From Schlegelella_A sp036263655 (lineage in GTDB: Bacteria > Pseudomonadota > Gammaproteobacteria > Burkholderiales > Burkholderiaceae_C), in NCBI GenBank assembly GCA_036263655.1, contig DATAGP010000013.1:62001-126000 (forward strand): DNA of 64,000 bases, written 5' to 3'. The notes beneath the pieces are model-generated. The model saw only the letters and a program-made list of their open reading frames with translations, was not told where the DNA came from and made no database searches. Shown here one piece after another: positions 62,761 to 64,000 of this stretch. Within the stretch, counting starts at the first letter, position 1. Each line of letters opens with the position of its first letter. Both the position numbers and the translations under genes were made by a program.

Positions 62761-63966
62761 CTAGACGCGCTCGATGACCGTGGCGATGCCCATGCCGCCG
62801 CCCACGCAGAGGGTCACGAGCCCCCGCTTCAGCGCGCGCCGCTCGAGCTCGTCGAGCAAGGTGCCGACGAGCATGGCGCCGGTCGCACCCAGCGGGTGGC
62901 CCATGGCGATCGCGCCGCCGTTCACGTTGACCTTCTCGTGCGGCACGCCGAGCTCGCGCATGAAGCGCATCGGCACCGCCGCGAAGGCCTCGTTGACTTC
63001 GAACAGGTCGATGTCGTCGACGCCGAGCCCGGCCTTGGCGAGCGCCTTCCGCGTCGCCGGCATCGGGCCGGTGAGCATGATGGTCGGGTCGGCTCCGGAG
63101 AGGGCCGTCGAGACGATGCGCGCGCGCGGCGTCAGGCCCATCGTGCGGCCCATCGCCTCGCTGCCGACGAGCACCGCCGCCGCGCCGTCGACGATGCCGG
63201 AGGAGTTGCCCGCGGTGTGCACGTGCTCGATGCGCTCGACCTGCGGATAGCGGGCCAGCGCCACGGCATCGAAGCCGATGGCGCCGAGCTCCTCGAATGC
63301 GACCTTCAGCTGGCCGAGGCCTTCGAGCGTCGTGCGCGGCTTGATGAACTCGTCGCGGTCGAGCACGGTGAGGCCGATCTCGTCCTCGACGGCGAGGACC
63401 GACCGATCGAAGCGGCCGGCCGCCTGGGCGGCGGCGGCTCGCTGCTGCGACGTGAGGGCGTAGCCGTCGACGTCCTCGCGGTTCCATCCCGCCAGGGTCG
63501 CGATGAGGTCGGCGCCGATGCCCTGCGGCACGAAGCCGATCCGGAAGTTCGTCGCCGGGTCCTGCGACCAGGCACCGCCGTCGGAGCCGATCGGCACGCG
63601 CGACATGCTCTCGACCCCGCCGGCGACGACCAGGTCCTCCCAGCCGCTCGCCACCTTCTGCGCGGCGATGTTAACGGCCTCGAGGCCAGACGCGCAGAAG
63701 CGGTTGACCTGCATGCCGGCGACCTTGACGTCCCAGCCGGCCTTCAGCGCCGCCGTCTTGGCGATCACCGAGCCCTGCTCGCCGACCGGCGACACGACGC
63801 CCATGACGACGTCGTCGAGCGCCGCCGGATCGAAGCCGTGCCGCTTCTGCAGCTTGACGAGCAGGCCGGCGAGAAGGTCGATCGGCTTGACCTCGTGCAG
63901 GCTGCCGTCCTTCTTGCCCTTGCCGCGCGGCGTGCGGACGGCGTCGAAGATCATGGCGTGCGTCAT
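62761..63966 (-). CDS. Acetyl-CoA C-acyltransferase (thiolase)
   Basis: A 401-residue thiolase. Active-site Cys in NRFCASGLEAVN, His in MGHPLGATGAM and second Cys in LCVGGGMG are all present, with NSSGIVDGAA. As first gene of the pair it releases acetyl-CoA in beta-oxidation; the FadA branch is likeliest from the neighbour. ATG 63966. Confidence 0.95.
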   Translation of the reverse strand: MTHAMIFDAVRTPRGKGKKDGSLHEVKPIDLLAGLLVKLQKRHGFDPAALDDVVMGVVSPVGEQGSVIAKTAALKAGWDVKVAGMQVNRFCASGLEAVNIAAQKVASGWEDLVVAGGVESMSRVPIGSDGGAWSQDPATNFRIGFVPQGIGADLIATLAGWNREDVDGYALTSQQRAAAAQAAGRFDRSVLAVEDEIGLTVLDRDEFIKPRTTLEGLGQLKVAFEELGAIGFDAVALARYPQVERIEHVHTAGNSSGIVDGAAAVLVGSEAMGRTMGLTPRARIVSTALSGADPTIMLTGPMPATRKALAKAGLGVDDIDLFEVNEAFAAVPMRFMRELGVPHEKVNVNGGAIAMGHPLGATGAMLVGTLLDELERRALKRGLVTLCVGGGMGIATVIERV

Positions 63967-64000
63967 GGCGATGGACTCCCTGGCGAGACGGCGGCGGCCG

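Overview
The window is GC-rich (about 70 % by eye) chromosomal DNA with tightly packed, often 4-nt-overlapping genes. The mix of a Bug-type tripartite tricarboxylate transporter receptor, a PEP-CTERM protein, an aat-bpt pair, a short Trp-rich membrane protein next to ilvD, and beta-proteobacterial-looking housekeeping genes suggests a member of the Burkholderiales or a close betaproteobacterial relative. This assignment is inference from gene content; there is no rRNA in the window.

Layout. 1-8.2 kb: mixed metabolic genes, including a kinase-like protein with a membrane anchor and an extracytoplasmic TPR-like tail, a DUF72 protein, a tricarboxylate-type binding protein beside a tartrate/D-malate dehydrogenase, a lipoprotein and a metallo-beta-lactamase-fold hydrolase. 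8.4-13.7 kb: a glycan cluster (GT25 transferase, DUF707 protein, MsbA-like ABC exporter, GlfT2-like galactofuranosyltransferase). 14.2-20.8 kb: class II aldolase, patatin phospholipase, 3-hydroxybutyrate dehydrogenase, XdhC-family protein, the coupled N-degron transferases aat and bpt, and a PEP-CTERM protein.

21.1-29.1 kb is the most striking locus. It holds a sigma-54 regulator, a divergent coiled-coil/beta-barrel outer-membrane protein, a 659-residue Gly/Asn/Ser/Thr-rich secreted protein, a C39-type peptidase and two further secreted proteins that share a Q..G..N...Q C-terminal motif with the giant protein. The architecture matches the functional-amyloid (Fap) export systems, but the fibre candidate is very different from Pseudomonas FapC. 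A strong terminator sits directly behind the giant gene.

29.1-38.8 kb is a compact, same-strand respiratory module. It has a PQQ methanol/ethanol-type dehydrogenase with the Asp-Tyr-Asp signature of lanthanide enzymes, an XoxJ/MxaJ-like binding protein, a lipoprotein cytochrome c, cytochrome c oxidase subunits II (with fused haem c), I and III, CtaG, a b561-type cytochrome and a YVTN beta-propeller protein. The natural reading is periplasmic alcohol oxidation feeding electrons to its own terminal oxidase.

39.1-44.6 kb encodes three large secreted proteins (DUF1996, subtilisin-like protease, beta-helix protein). The last two share tandem copies of one short module.

45.9-52.5 kb is a decayed, lower-GC accessory stretch. 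It contains an intact and a broken copy of one methyltransferase, two frameshifted copies of a small unnamed gene, another methyltransferase, a JmjC/cupin protein, PEP-CTERM remnants and a repeated upstream element. It ends at tRNA-Val(CAC). 52.6-56.4 kb is a polysaccharide operon (FkbM methyltransferase, wecB, wecG-like, alpha/alpha-toroid protein). 56.6-64 kb is housekeeping: dnaQ, lgt, ilvD, a small cytochrome c, and the fatty-acid oxidation pair (FadB/J-type and thiolase).
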